DNA of 64,000 nt from Acinetobacter suaedae (GTDB lineage Bacteria; Pseudomonadota; Gammaproteobacteria; Pseudomonadales; Moraxellaceae). Below are positions 16,819-26,691 of this stretch, piece by piece. The DNA is taken from the NCBI RefSeq assembly GCF_008630915.1, contig NZ_CP043909.1, positions 2,666,001 to 2,730,000 on the forward strand. The letters run 5' to 3'. The position numbers and the translations under genes are program-made. The notes under the pieces were generated by a model, which was not told the DNA's origin, made no database searches, and saw only the letters and a list, made by a program, of their open reading frames with translations. The number at the start of each line of letters is the position of its first letter. The first letter of the stretch is position 1.

Positions 16819-18476
16819 CTTGTTCTATAGTTAATACCAAGTAGAGTTACTTTAGTATTGGTTTTAATATTGAGGCCTGCATATGGATTAAGTAAGATAT
16901 TATCAACCCCTGTTTTATTAGCAAGGCTACTAGAATTGGCTGGAATATCATCACGGCTACGCAAAAAACCAATCGATAAATCTAAATCTGTATCCTGATC
17001 AAATCGATACCCTAAACCTAAACCAAATAATTGAGCATTATTAATTGGAACCATGGTATTCCGCTTATCATCAGGAATAGAACTCGTTCGAGGCTCATAG
17101 CCCATTCGTAGTTTTAAACGATCTGTTGCTGAATATTCAAAACCGATCCCCCATCGCCATGCTGACTGAAAACGTAATGGCAATGCGAGTGATCGATCAG
17201 TTACATCAGCTGACAATAACTTCGCAACTTTTAACAAAGAAATCTGTCGATCAAATTCAAATTTGAATTTATCCCATGCGGAAAAATCAGTCCAACCAAC
17301 ATCAAAATTCATCTGCAAGTCTGGAAATATTTTGTATTTTATCCCTGCTTTAAAATGTTGAGGATACTTAAAGTCCATAGCAACCAATCCAGACTCTACA
17401 TCTGGGACGTAACCTGGCAATCCTAGAATAGCCGCTAAAATCTGTCCTGTTGCTGATGAATTTAGACCAGCAACCAATTGCTGTGGAGCAGTGGCATTAT
17501 TAATTAAATATTTGCCCCGCAAACGCATTTTTGCTTCGCTTTGATAAACCATACCAAAGCTAAAATCATCCGTTGGTTCCCATAAAATCCCTAAATTGTA
17601 ACTCGGGCTAAGTGATTGCTCTAATGCAAGATCAAGTGAACCCATTTTATTAAACGGATTCATTCCTACTTTTGAGTTACACATACCAAAAAGCAGCAGG
17701 TCCGTAATAATATCGCCATTACCTTTAAATGGTGCACAAACAACCTCATCCACCATCCTCAGCACGCCAATCATTTCATTGGGAAAGCGCAAATCTGTTT
17801 TCATTGCGATTGCTTGATAAGACATCCCAAATGAGGCGCCAATTGCCAAATGGTCATTCACCTGATAGCCAAATGATGGAGATAAATAAGTAATACGCTC
17901 TAATGCGACTTGTTGCCCCATATAATTACTTGGATTACCATCTTCTGCCCCAAACCCTGCTACTAACGGCGCATAAATCGATGTTGCATAAGTAACTTTA
18001 GAACCTGGCGGTTTATATGAAATACCTGCTGTAGGAGCAGCCAAAGGCATATTCGGTCCTAGGTCAACGATTTTTTTTAGGATTGGAACATAAATACTCG
18101 CATACTCAACATCACCAGAAACAGTACCCTTAAAATCAGTACAGATCCGTGCATCAATCTCTGGACCATCATTACAAACCAATGGATCATCAGAGTAACC
18201 AAAAACGTTATAACCTGCAGGTGCTGCATAATCTCGTTTAATCGAGAAATTGGCTAAAATCCCCTGAACATCAGTTTGCAAACCATCTAACTTTGCCAAA
18301 GCAGCTGGGTTAAAATGTACTGCACTAATTCCTGGTGGATCAGCTGTTACTGCATTCCCCAAAGCCAAAGATCTTAGATCGACAGATAAATCCTGCCCTA
18401 ATTGAGCATGAGTAATATTGGATAGTCCCGCAATTAAAATACTAATCGTTAAGGGACATAATTTAGGATATTTCAC
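16812..18476 (-). CDS. filD: FilD, FadL-like outer-membrane beta-barrel
   Basis: This 554-residue protein has a signal peptide (ending ITHA) and a mature start resembling FadL/OmpP1-type barrels: SLALGNAVTADPPGISAVHFNPAALAKLDG. Repeated amphipathic strands and a terminal motif NYRTRW support an outer-membrane barrel. FadL proteins move hydrophobic molecules, and in this locus the substrate is unknown. It lies 12 bases after filC and overlaps filE, indicating one transcription unit. Confidence 0.82.
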   Translation of the reverse strand: MKYPKLCPLTISILIAGLSNITHAQLGQDLSVDLRSLALGNAVTADPPGISAVHFNPAALAKLDGLQTDVQGILANFSIKRDYAAPAGYNVFGYSDDPLVCNDGPEIDARICTDFKGTVSGDVEYASIYVPILKKIVDLGPNMPLAAPTAGISYKPPGSKVTYATSIYAPLVAGFGAEDGNPSNYMGQQVALERITYLSPSFGYQVNDHLAIGASFGMSYQAIAMKTDLRFPNEMIGVLRMVDEVVCAPFKGNGDIITDLLLFGMCNSKVGMNPFNKMGSLDLALEQSLSPSYNLGILWEPTDDFSFGMVYQSEAKMRLRGKYLINNATAPQQLVAGLNSSATGQILAAILGLPGYVPDVESGLVAMDFKYPQHFKAGIKYKIFPDLQMNFDVGWTDFSAWDKFKFEFDRQISLLKVAKLLSADVTDRSLALPLRFQSAWRWGIGFEYSATDRLKLRMGYEPRTSSIPDDKRNTMVPINNAQLFGLGLGYRFDQDTDLDLSIGFLRSRDDIPANSSSLANKTGVDNILLNPYAGLNIKTNTKVTLLGINYRTRW

Positions 18477-18488
18477 CTTTACGTCTCC

Positions 18489-19595
18489 TTAACGCAGTTT
18501 CTTGCCGAAACCTATAATATCAAGAGGGAATGATAAACCTAATGACACATCTGGAGCATCCTCAGTCAATCCTATTCCAACAGTTCCATTAACAATTGTT
18601 GATGGTGATACACGAACGCCTAATGCAAATGACAACATGGAACTACTTTGGTCTGCAGATTTAAAGCTTTCCCCATTATTAAAATAAAATTTTGCTCCCG
18701 TATTAAAACTTTGCTGATATGACATCGTCAATGAAACGTCATAATTAAATGAATAAGCAAAACCAAATGAGAAGCCACCACTTAAACCAGGATCAAAGCT
18801 TTCTAAAATACGGCTGCCACGAACCTGATTTAGACCACTTTCTTTAAAACCATAACTGGTTGAAACTGAAGCAAATAAAACAACCGGGTCAATATATTTT
18901 CGTGTACTAACACCACCACCAACAGAATAGTAACCTTTACCTGTTGATAACTCATCAATCCCAATTTCGTAAGGACTATCGCCTGTTTTGGTTGATGCAC
19001 TACCGAATATAATTAAAGGAAGACGACCTTGTTTAAGAGGAAACGGTTCCCAACGAGCTCCAAAAGAAATATCCCCTAATCCAGCTGCAGTTTTATCATC
19101 TAATAGTTGTTTTTTTGCCATAAAAGGCAATGATGCAGATAAAGTTAAGTTATCTAATACACCATACTGAAGCGTAAAAGTATTGGTGAGAGTATGGTTC
19201 GCATCTTCTTCAACACGAAAATTTCTTAAACTTCCATCTTCCAATGATGCATCAATACGACTATCTCTATAATAGGTATAATCAATATCATAATATGAGG
19301 ATATAGTCCCCTTCTTGATCAAAGAATATTGACGCTCGCTTGCTGTAAAGACCTCTTGTAAATTTGCTTCTTGTGATGCATCACCTTCTTGTTGTTGCAA
19401 AGCACTGGCTGCTTCATTGGCATCACTATCTGCTGTTACAACAGTTTCTATTTCACTATTTGATGGTGCTTCTTGCCCGGCTTGTACTTGTTGCTCAGCA
19501 TAATCCACTTGAGATTGTTCTTCAGCATAAAGCGTTGTTGTGATTGCACTTAAACTTAAGGCAAGCACACTCATATTCATCCATTGATTATTCAT
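18489..19595 (-). CDS. filC: FilC, outer-membrane barrel with N-terminal helical region (FapF-like architecture)
   Basis: This 368-residue protein has a signal peptide (ending TLYA), then about 85 polar residues rich in Gln, Glu and Ala (YAEQQVQAGQEA, EAASALQQQEGDASQEA). A beta-barrel follows (ISSYYDIDYTYYRDSRID, LTNTFTLQYGVLDNLTLSASLPF, and repeated Gly-aromatic strands). A Gln/Ala-rich periplasmic segment before a barrel recalls FapF, the Pseudomonas amyloid exporter, but homology is not shown here. It lies between the C39 peptidase gene filB and filD. Confidence 0.78.
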   Translation of the reverse strand: MNNQWMNMSVLALSLSAITTTLYAEEQSQVDYAEQQVQAGQEAPSNSEIETVVTADSDANEAASALQQQEGDASQEANLQEVFTASERQYSLIKKGTISSYYDIDYTYYRDSRIDASLEDGSLRNFRVEEDANHTLTNTFTLQYGVLDNLTLSASLPFMAKKQLLDDKTAAGLGDISFGARWEPFPLKQGRLPLIIFGSASTKTGDSPYEIGIDELSTGKGYYSVGGGVSTRKYIDPVVLFASVSTSYGFKESGLNQVRGSRILESFDPGLSGGFSFGFAYSFNYDVSLTMSYQQSFNTGAKFYFNNGESFKSADQSSSMLSFALGVRVSPSTIVNGTVGIGLTEDAPDVSLGLSFPLDIIGFGKKLR

Positions 19596-19638
19596 TATAA
19601 CATCCTACTTATGCATTTAATTTACTAAAACTTAAGAA

Positions 19639-20472
19639 CTATTTGCGTTTATAGTACATCCGCATATAAGTCGTAACCGGTTGATTATAGGTCGTTGAAT
19701 CAGTATTCTTATCCAAAACTCGACGCATCGTCGAAGCACGATCGGCTAAACGCTCAAAACGCGGCGTTTGAAATTGAATATCAGCGAGTGCATATTTATT
19801 AATTGTCGCATCTTCAACATGTCGCATATCTGCATCCTGCAAGGCCAAAAGATCTTTACGATAAGGCTCGGGCACATCAATTAAGAACAGCGTATTGTTA
19901 TCCCAGACCTCTTTGAAGCGCGTTTCATCGAAACTAATATTACCTAAAGCAGGATCAGCGACATATACACGTCCATCTTTATATGCTTTATAAACTACAA
20001 AGTGCTTGAAACCTGCATAAGTAATCGGAACAATTGCAGGTTGTTTTAATGCTATAAGATCAGAAAACTGCCCTCGATACCCCCCACTGTTCAATCCGAG
20101 TGCTGTCACAAATCGCTTCATATCGAGTAGTGAAAAGCTACGGCGCTCAATAATTCGCTGATACTCACCGTACTGTAGTAAACCAGACATTGTTTGCTGT
20201 TCTGTTAAACTTAAACCTGCGTAACCATTTAATAGCGTCGTCAATGCCGCCGAGCCACAACTATAGTCATAAGCTTGACGCACAATACCGCGGAACTGAT
20301 CTTCTACAGCAGGTTTAATAGTGACAACTTCACGGTGATTCCGTGTAAAGGAAGGGTTTCGAGAATCCAAAGTTTCTGTATAATACACAGTCCCATCTGG
20401 TTTTTTTTCTATTTCAAAGGCTTGCGTTGTAAAGTAATACATCAATGCCGAGCCTAAAGCGATCTCTAACAT
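19639..20472 (-). CDS. filB: FilB, membrane-anchored C39-family cysteine peptidase
   Basis: The 277-residue protein has a short N-terminal hydrophobic segment (IALGSALMYYFTTQAF) that probably anchors it in the inner membrane facing the periplasm. The C39 domain spans about residues 60-195, with the nucleophile in DYSCGSAALTTLL (Cys 72), His 157 in GFKHFVVY and Asp 173 in VADPALGNI, so the triad looks complete. C39 peptidases cut leader peptides at double-Gly-like sites. Here no ABC transporter is attached, as in FapD of the Fap amyloid system. FilA is a plausible substrate. Confidence 0.85.
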   Translation of the reverse strand: MLEIALGSALMYYFTTQAFEIEKKPDGTVYYTETLDSRNPSFTRNHREVVTIKPAVEDQFRGIVRQAYDYSCGSAALTTLLNGYAGLSLTEQQTMSGLLQYGEYQRIIERRSFSLLDMKRFVTALGLNSGGYRGQFSDLIALKQPAIVPITYAGFKHFVVYKAYKDGRVYVADPALGNISFDETRFKEVWDNNTLFLIDVPEPYRKDLLALQDADMRHVEDATINKYALADIQFQTPRFERLADRASTMRRVLDKNTDSTTYNQPVTTYMRMYYKRK

Positions 20473-20743
20473 AAGTCTCTTTTTCTAACTGTGGCAGCAC
20501 TTGCCTTATTCATTTTATTTTTAGTGTTTTAATCATTAAAACACTACGTCCCTGCCTGTTGAAGATACCTTTTTTTATGAAAAAATACAGCTTTTTTTTA
20601 TTTTTTTTGACGAAATGTATATTTTCTTTAACACAAAGAGCTTTACATACCAAATACAACATATCTAAAACGTGATCACCACATAAATTTATTCTTCAGA
20701 TACAAAAAAAGCGCATAGTGCGCTTTTTTCGCTTGGAAACTGA
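20473..20743 (-). other. 271-base filA-filB spacer
   Basis: This spacer within the fil locus holds the terminator-like hairpin at 20704-20730 directly after filA. Beyond it is a very AT-rich tract with long T and A runs (about 20567-20640). No gene is visible. Either the hairpin is leaky or filB-F have a second promoter here, but I see no convincing -35/-10 pair. Confidence 0.6.
20704..20730 (-). terminator. Terminator-like hairpin directly after filA
   Basis: AAAAAAGCGCA and TGCGCTTTTTT form an 11-base perfect stem with a 3-base loop, followed on the minus strand by more T. It lies 14 bases past the filA stop and would let filA be transcribed in excess over filB-F. Confidence 0.8.
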
Positions 20744-21598
20744 TTAGTGACCAGAAATCGTAATTGTCGAAGAACCGACATTAAGACCTTGTACTTCAAC
20801 ATCACCAATAGACGCTGCAGCACTGCTACCTAAACGTACACCCTGTAAGTAAACATTCATACCTTGAGTACTGTTGTTTTTCAACTGAAGACCTGAAGTT
20901 GTCACAGAAATATCTGTATCGATGTTAAGATCACCAGTAGTGTTACCCGTACCACGTACATAGATATTATCTAGATAGATTTGACCACCGCCAGCAGCAT
21001 CATTAATACCAAGATTAGAAATCGTTAAACCACCTTGTAGAGTTGAATCTAACTTGATCATCGCACCTTGTGGTGTAGCACCCAATTGAACATTGGCAGA
21101 AATCGCACCTAAAGATAGGTCTAATCCTGTCAAAATTTCAGTTGGTGTGCCTGTTACACCACGAACAGCTGTCGTAGTATCAGTCAAACTAGCACCGTTT
21201 GATGGTGCAACACCAATTGAACCAATGCTAATATCTACTGCACCAACACTTGCAGCGATGTTGAGGAATGCTTCGCCAGATGTACCAGCATCTGTATCAA
21301 TCACTAAATCAAGTAAATTTGTGTTTGGATCAACTTGAGTGATTGAAAGGCCATCAATTGCAATCGCACCTGCTACACCTGTTGCACCAGTAATGCCTGT
21401 TGCAGTATCCAAACCATCATTATCGTGAATATATAATTTATCGATAGAGATACCAGCAGAACCTAAAGCGATACCGATATTAATCCCATCTTGACCTGTT
21501 GCAGCGCTTAGTGCAGCATCGTCCATTGACTGCATAGCCATTGCATTTGCGCTAATCGCCATTGAAGAAACTAAAACTAGTTTAGTAAACATTTTCAT
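20744..21598 (-). CDS. filA: FilA, exported repetitive beta-rich protein with a GQDG N-terminal motif
   Basis: This protein of about 284 residues has a signal peptide (MKMFTKLVLVSSMAISANAMA). It then reads MDDAALSAATGQDGINIGI, a motif seen near the N-terminus of several secreted beta-rich proteins. The rest is rich in Gly, Ala, Asp, Ile, Asn and Thr with strand-turn repetition (LSLGAISANVQLGA, LQGGLTISNLGI), has no Cys, and ends TITISGH. This suits a surface or fibre-forming subunit. GGGAGAG before the ATG at 21598 decides the start over one seven codons upstream. Its likely processing enzyme, FilB, follows. Confidence 0.8.
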   Translation of the reverse strand: MKMFTKLVLVSSMAISANAMAMQSMDDAALSAATGQDGINIGIALGSAGISIDKLYIHDNDGLDTATGITGATGVAGAIAIDGLSITQVDPNTNLLDLVIDTDAGTSGEAFLNIAASVGAVDISIGSIGVAPSNGASLTDTTTAVRGVTGTPTEILTGLDLSLGAISANVQLGATPQGAMIKLDSTLQGGLTISNLGINDAAGGGQIYLDNIYVRGTGNTTGDLNIDTDISVTTSGLQLKNNSTQGMNVYLQGVRLGSSAAASIGDVEVQGLNVGSSTITISGH

Positions 21599-22111
21599 TG
21601 AGCACTCTCCCAAGAGCATTTATTTTTTTGACTTTCACTACTCTAAACTGTCCACTGTCGTTTTTTCTTTAATGACAACCTGAACTTCCAATCCTTGAGT
21701 AGTTCGCTTAGCAAGTACTAAATTACTCGTTTGTTATTTTATGTTCAACTCCTGTTAAATGTTTTTTACCAATAAACCGATAAACGGCTGAATCATTAAG
21801 AAAACAACTTAAAAGCACACAACACAAATAAGCCAATGAAATATATAATTATTTATAAAAATAGATACCTGTTTTCAAGTGGACATTTTCAAGAAAATTG
21901 CTCTAAACTACCGACAGAAGCTCAATACCATGGATGTAACAAAATACAAAACAGCATCTAGGATACACATAAAAATTAGTTCGATTAAAATTTATTTTCA
22001 ATATTCATCTAAGCAAATATCCGATGTTTTTTTAATCTGACGTATCGGTAGATTTCCATTGGTTGTAGTACAATTCGATACTTCAAATATAGATGAAGTC
22101 ATTGTTGTTTT
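21599..22111. other. 513-base divergent intergenic region between filA and pabB
   Basis: This region is AT-rich with no credible gene. It holds the filA leader (about 110-120 bases) and a candidate filA promoter on the minus strand. On the plus strand TACAAT at about 22069-22074 could be the pabB -10 element, but I see no good -35. No strong inverted repeat stands out. Confidence 0.6.
21720..21748 (-). promoter_or_regulatory. Candidate sigma-70 promoter for filA
   Basis: On the minus strand TTGAAC (21748-21743) and TAATTT (21725-21720) are 17 bases apart, giving a leader of roughly 115 bases before the filA ATG. This is a consensus match only. Confidence 0.4.
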
Positions 22112-23455
22112 ATGCCCTCTTTTAATCACAAGCTTAACACGCAATTTACATCTGCATTTGACTTACTCTTGCAATTAAAGGGGCTGACTGGTTTAACCTA
22201 TTTGCATGATCAAAACAATCCAGTTATTGCATTTTCGCCAAAAGCATTCCTGATTATTGAACATTCAACACTACAACAATTTGATCGCATCGAGTTTGAC
22301 CAATATCAAAAGAAAATTGCAACATCTATTATAGAATTCACCAATTTAAACCCAACCACACCAGCAAAGGGAAATAATGTCAACTTCCAAGGCGGCTATA
22401 TTGGTTTTTTTAGTTATGACTATGCCGCACAACAAAATATTAATAACACTATCCGCTCACAACCTTGTTTTTTCTTAGGAAAATATCAAACGTTCTTAAA
22501 GTTTCAAAATAATGCTTGGTATTTTCATAGCGATGAAGACGAAGCACAGTACATTTATGATCAAATTTGTCATCGCTTAGAACAACCCAAAAAAAATGTG
22601 AAACTTAACTTAGTTTCAAAATGTCATCCACGCTGGTCAAAGCAACAATATATGGATGCTTTTGATCAAGTCGAAGAATATATTAAAGCTGGTGATTGTT
22701 ATCAAATCAATCTAACACAAGAATTTAAAGCGAAAGTCGAAGGATCATTATTAGGTCAGGCCAATGCTTTATGGGAACTCACGCATGCGCCTTATGCTGG
22801 ATATCTTAATATAAATGATTTTGAGTTACTGAGTTGCTCTCCAGAACTATTTATTGAGTTTCAAGCCGAGCGAAAAGTCAAAACACGCCCAATCAAAGGC
22901 ACCATGCCACGCTTTAATGACCCTAAACAGGATCAAATTTCGAAGAATAAGCTGAGCCAATCTGAAAAAGATCAAGCTGAAAATGTGATGATTGTAGATT
23001 TACTGCGAAATGATTTAAGTGTATATGCCGAAACAGGATCAGTAGAAACAACAAAACTGTTTGAAATCGAAAGCTTTAACCAAGTTCATCATATGGTCAG
23101 TGAAATCACGGCAACATTAAAAGAGGAAATCAACCCAATGCAAATGTTGCTGTCCGCCCTCCCTGGGGGCTCGATTACGGGTGCACCTAAAATTCGTGCT
23201 ATGCAAATCATTGAGGAGTTAGAAGGTGCTCCGCGTGGTGCATATTGCGGTAGTCTCGGTTATTTTAATTTTGATGGGACGGGCCGTTGGAATATTTTGA
23301 TTCGTAGTATTCAAAAATATCAAAATGAATTATCGATGTGGGCTGGAGGCGGTATTACGATCGCATCAGATGCAGAAGCAGAGTATCAAGAATGTTTTGA
23401 TAAAATTTCTGCCATGCTTGATTTACTCAATACATGGCAGCAATCCGAAAAATAA
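22112..23455 (+). CDS. pabB: Aminodeoxychorismate synthase component I
   Basis: This 447-residue chorismate-binding enzyme makes 4-amino-4-deoxychorismate for folate synthesis, using ammonia from a PabA-type subunit that is not encoded nearby. Motifs are YIKAGDCYQINLTQEF, SCSPELFIEF, RPIKGTMPR (the lysine typical of PabB), VMIVDLLRNDLS and LPGGSITGAPKIRAMQIIEELE. The N-terminal half has the GGYIGFFSYD element. It is convergent with hisC with only 8 bases between stops and no hairpin there, so transcripts may overlap. Confidence 0.95.
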   Translation: MPSFNHKLNTQFTSAFDLLLQLKGLTGLTYLHDQNNPVIAFSPKAFLIIEHSTLQQFDRIEFDQYQKKIATSIIEFTNLNPTTPAKGNNVNFQGGYIGFFSYDYAAQQNINNTIRSQPCFFLGKYQTFLKFQNNAWYFHSDEDEAQYIYDQICHRLEQPKKNVKLNLVSKCHPRWSKQQYMDAFDQVEEYIKAGDCYQINLTQEFKAKVEGSLLGQANALWELTHAPYAGYLNINDFELLSCSPELFIEFQAERKVKTRPIKGTMPRFNDPKQDQISKNKLSQSEKDQAENVMIVDLLRNDLSVYAETGSVETTKLFEIESFNQVHHMVSEITATLKEEINPMQMLLSALPGGSITGAPKIRAMQIIEELEGAPRGAYCGSLGYFNFDGTGRWNILIRSIQKYQNELSMWAGGGITIASDAEAEYQECFDKISAMLDLLNTWQQSEK

Positions 23456-23463
23456 ATATCGGT

Positions 23464-24549
23464 TTATAATATCTTTGTTTTGAGCGTCTCAACCAAACGT
23501 TGATTTTGCTCATCCGTACCGATCGTGATACGCAAGAATTGATTAATTCTTGGTTTATTAAAATAACGAACAATAATTCCCTGTTCACGAAGCTGCTGAG
23601 CAAGCTGTGCTGCATCATGTTGAGGGTGAGTAGCAAAAATAAAATTTGCCTTTGACGGTAAAATGTTGAAGCCAAGCGTATTTAAATCATTAACCAATTT
23701 CTCTCGACTTTGAATCACTTTTTGGCATTGTGCTTCAAAATAACCTTGATCTTCAAATGAAGCGACTGCTGCTGCAATCGCGAAACGATCAATTGGATAA
23801 GAGTTAAAACTATTTTTTACCGCTTCAAGTGCAGCAATTAAATGACTTTGTGCAATCGCAAAACCCACACGCAGACCCGCAAGCGAACGTGACTTAGATG
23901 TCGTTTGGCAAACAACGAGATTGTCATAACGACTGACTAATTGAACAGCTGTCTCAGCACCAAAATCGACATAAGCTTCATCTATTACAACCACACGATT
24001 TGGATTTGCCTGTAATACTTTTTCTATCTCCGCCAATCCTAACGCAATACTTGTAGGCGCATTGGGGTTGGTAATAATGATGCCTCCATTTTCTTGTTGA
24101 TAATCTGAAACATCTATTTCAAACATTTCATTCAATGGAATTTGCTTCGTTTCAATCCTAAAAAACTGACTATAAACAGGATAAAAACTATAAGTAATAT
24201 CAGGATAAAGGATCGGTTCTTTTTGAATAAAGAATGCTTTAAAGATATGAGCCAACACCTCATCCGAACCATTACCAACAAAAACTTGCTCAACATCCAC
24301 ATTTTGCTGTTTTGCAATCGCTTGTTTTAATGCAGTTGCATCTGGATCAGGATATAGACGTAAAGCATCGGCTTGATTGGATAATACAGCTTGAACGGCT
24401 TCCACCACCTTTGGTGAAGGCGGATATGGATTTTCATTGGTATTCAGTTTAAGTAAATTCTGAATTTTTGGTTGTTCACCAGGCACATAGGGCTCTAATT
24501 CACGAACCTCAGGACTCCAAAAACGCATTTGTTCTGTAGTAAATGTCAT
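23464..24549 (-). CDS. hisC: Histidinol-phosphate aminotransferase
   Basis: This 361-residue PLP enzyme of histidine synthesis has the start [57 protein letters not shown], and the PLP-lysine region [17 protein letters not shown]. The length is normal. It is encoded downstream of hisD on the same strand, separated by about 140 bases containing a palindromic repeat. Confidence 0.97.
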   Translation of the reverse strand: MTFTTEQMRFWSPEVRELEPYVPGEQPKIQNLLKLNTNENPYPPSPKVVEAVQAVLSNQADALRLYPDPDATALKQAIAKQQNVDVEQVFVGNGSDEVLAHIFKAFFIQKEPILYPDITYSFYPVYSQFFRIETKQIPLNEMFEIDVSDYQQENGGIIITNPNAPTSIALGLAEIEKVLQANPNRVVVIDEAYVDFGAETAVQLVSRYDNLVVCQTTSKSRSLAGLRVGFAIAQSHLIAALEAVKNSFNSYPIDRFAIAAAVASFEDQGYFEAQCQKVIQSREKLVNDLNTLGFNILPSKANFIFATHPQHDAAQLAQQLREQGIIVRYFNKPRINQFLRITIGTDEQNQRLVETLKTKIL

Positions 24550-24567
24550 TTTAATTTCTCTTTCAGC

Positions 24568-24682
24568 CCTCTCCTAACCTCTCCCCAAAGAAGAGGAATC
24601 TTCGACTTAAGCCATCATTTGATTCAGTTTGCTCATGTGGCCTACGCCCTCTACTTTTTAGAAGAGAGCTAGGGAGAGGTTT
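24568..24682. repeat. Imperfect palindromic intergenic repeat (about 115 bases)
   Basis: The left edge has CCCTCTCCTAACCTCTCC and the right edge has GAGAGCTAGGGAGAGG, imperfect complements of each other. Inside, AAGAAGAGG and CCTCTACTTTTTAG form a second partly paired layer around a less structured middle. This looks like a mobile or REP-like intergenic palindrome. A genome-wide copy number is needed to confirm that. Confidence 0.6.
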
Positions 24683-24691
24683 TTATTTACA

Positions 24692-25981
24692 TTATTGGTA
24701 ACGGTAACGTGCTGAACGTGCGTGAGCATCAAGATTTTCTTGTACTGCGAGTACATCAGCAGTTTTTGCCAAGGTTTTAACCCCATCTCTTGAACACATA
24801 ATCAAGCTTGAACGCTTTTGAAAATCATACACACCTAATGGTGATGAGAAACGTGCGGTGCCCGATGTTGGCAAGACGTGGTTTGGTCCCGCACAATAGT
24901 CTCCGATTGCTTCTGGTGTATAACGTCCCATAAAGATCGCACCTGCATGACGAATGTCTTGACTCATCAATTCAGCCTCATCCAAACAAAGCTCCAAATG
25001 CTCAGGGGCCACTTGGTTGATCAGTTCAATCGCTTCAGCACGGTCTTTGACCAATACCAATGCACCGCGATTTTGAATTGAAGTTCGCGCAATTTCTGCT
25101 TTTGGTAATTCATTTAAATGTTTTTCAATCGCAGCTTCAACGGCATTGAGAAGTGCCTCATCAGGTGTAATAAAAATCGCTTGAGCAACTGTATCGTGTT
25201 CAGCTTGAGATAACACATCCATCGCTAACCAATCGGCATTATTTTCACCTTCGGCATAGACCAAAATTTCAGAAGGCCCTGCGATCATATCAATACCGAC
25301 TTGACCAAATACAGCACGTTTCGCTGCTGCAACAAATCGATTGCCTGGTCCAGTAATTTTGTCTACAGGAGGAATGGTCTGTGTGCCATACGCCAACGCA
25401 GCAACAGCCTGCGCACCACCAATGGTAAAAACTCGACTAACACCAGCCAAATGCGCTGCAGCTAAAACCAAGGGATTAAGTTCACCATTCGGTGCTGGAA
25501 CCACCATAATAATTTCAGGTACACCCGCTACATGTGCGGGTAAAGCATTCATCAGCACAGAGGATGGGTAAGATGCTAATCCACCAGGCACATAGATTCC
25601 CACTCGATCAAGCGGAGTAACCTTCTGTCCTAAGGTATTACCTAGTTCATCTACGTAAGTCCAACCCTCTTGCTTCTGCGCCTGATGGAATGAACGAATA
25701 CGTTTTGCTGCCAACTCTAAGGCTTCACGAATTTCAGTACTTAAACCATCAAAGGCAGTCTTAAGTTGTGCTTGTGTCAGTTCTAAATCAGAAAATTGAT
25801 GCGCTGGATGTCGATCGAACTGCTGCGTTAACTTAAGTACATGATCATCGCCATACTGACGAACATCTGCAATAATCTGGTCTACAGTTTGAATTAATTG
25901 AGGATCATTCACAGTTTCAAATGCCAAAAGCTCAGCAAATGTTTGTTTAAAATTCTGATCCTGAGTCGATAAACGTCGCAT
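24692..25981 (-). CDS. hisD: Histidinol dehydrogenase
   Basis: This zinc enzyme of about 429 residues performs the last two oxidations of histidine synthesis. Motifs are [84 protein letters not shown] and [13 protein letters not shown]-initiated extension of four codons exists, but the internal ATG (MRRLSTQDQ) is the more likely start. hisG lies further upstream, but two plus-strand genes intervene. Confidence 0.96.
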   Translation of the reverse strand: MRRLSTQDQNFKQTFAELLAFETVNDPQLIQTVDQIIADVRQYGDDHVLKLTQQFDRHPAHQFSDLELTQAQLKTAFDGLSTEIREALELAAKRIRSFHQAQKQEGWTYVDELGNTLGQKVTPLDRVGIYVPGGLASYPSSVLMNALPAHVAGVPEIIMVVPAPNGELNPLVLAAAHLAGVSRVFTIGGAQAVAALAYGTQTIPPVDKITGPGNRFVAAAKRAVFGQVGIDMIAGPSEILVYAEGENNADWLAMDVLSQAEHDTVAQAIFITPDEALLNAVEAAIEKHLNELPKAEIARTSIQNRGALVLVKDRAEAIELINQVAPEHLELCLDEAELMSQDIRHAGAIFMGRYTPEAIGDYCAGPNHVLPTSGTARFSSPLGVYDFQKRSSLIMCSRDGVKTLAKTADVLAVQENLDAHARSARYRYQ

Positions 25982-26186
25982 CAATTTACCCACAAGGTGA
26001 AAAAGAGAACGCTAAGTTTACTCTTTTTAATCAGATTTGTGGGGGCAATATCTGCTTAAAAAATCAATAGTAAAAAGCGAGTTCTTCGATAAATCATGCA
26101 CACCATTTCATCCAGACAAAATATCAATAAATAATAATAAAATTTATTAAATAAAAATAATAACTTATAAAATATTTTTAATTTTC

Positions 26187-26213
26187 TGTCACAACTTCAC
26201 TTTCTGAGTCGTC
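26187..26213 (+). promoter_or_regulatory. ECF41-type promoter
   Basis: TGTCACA at 26187-26193, a 16-base spacer and CGTC at 26210-26213 match the promoter motif known for the ECF41 sigma group. It lies 40 bases before the first gene of the ECF41 module, as expected for autoregulation. Confidence 0.8.
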
Positions 26214-26253
26214 AATTTAGTAGCGCTATTGATTTATACGAGGAATATTAAAA

Positions 26254-26685
26254 ATGGCAACGCTAAATACTCATCCGAAAACACATTTACCAGAAGCAAT
26301 TCGGTCTCTCTATCAAGTACATCAAAATATTGACGATTCTGCTTTACTTGAACGATCACTCTATCATCTTGTTCTGCTACAAGCCTCACAAATCAATCAA
26401 TGTGCCTTTTGCATCAAAATGCACATTGCTGAGGCGCTAGCCGACGGGGAAACACAAACACGTTTAGATCGCTTGATTGTTTGGCGTCATTGTTCGGATT
26501 TTAGTGCGCAAGAGAAAGCTGCATTTGCTTGGGTAGAAGCACTCACCCATTTACAATCGCAAACAGATTACCAACCACTTCGTGTCGAGTTACTTAAATA
26601 CTTCAATGAACAGCAAATCTCTGCTTTAACTTTATTGATTGGCATGATTAATTTATGGAATCGTATCGGCATTTCTCAACACTAA
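26254..26685 (+). CDS. Carboxymuconolactone decarboxylase / AhpD-like protein (ECF41 partner)
   Basis: This 143-residue helical protein has the AhpD/CMD signature CAFCIKMHIAEAL, with redox-type Cys 50 and Cys 53 and a downstream His. Members reduce peroxides or act as decarboxylases; the CxxC favours a redox role. ECF41 sigma factors are characteristically encoded next to a carboxymuconolactone decarboxylase, oxidoreductase or epimerase, and the sigma gene starts 6 bases after this stop. GAGGAA precedes the ATG, and an ECF41-type promoter lies just upstream. Confidence 0.9.
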   Translation: MATLNTHPKTHLPEAIRSLYQVHQNIDDSALLERSLYHLVLLQASQINQCAFCIKMHIAEALADGETQTRLDRLIVWRHCSDFSAQEKAAFAWVEALTHLQSQTDYQPLRVELLKYFNEQQISALTLLIGMINLWNRIGISQH

Positions 26686-26691
26686 AATTAA

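Noticed and set aside
22050..22111. pabB promoter with TACAAT as -10
   Set aside because: No acceptable -35 hexamer lies 16-18 bases upstream, so I mention it only within the intergenic entry.
24568..24682. Insertion sequence remnant between hisC and hisD
   Set aside because: No transposase fragment is visible. It is better described as a small palindromic repeat.
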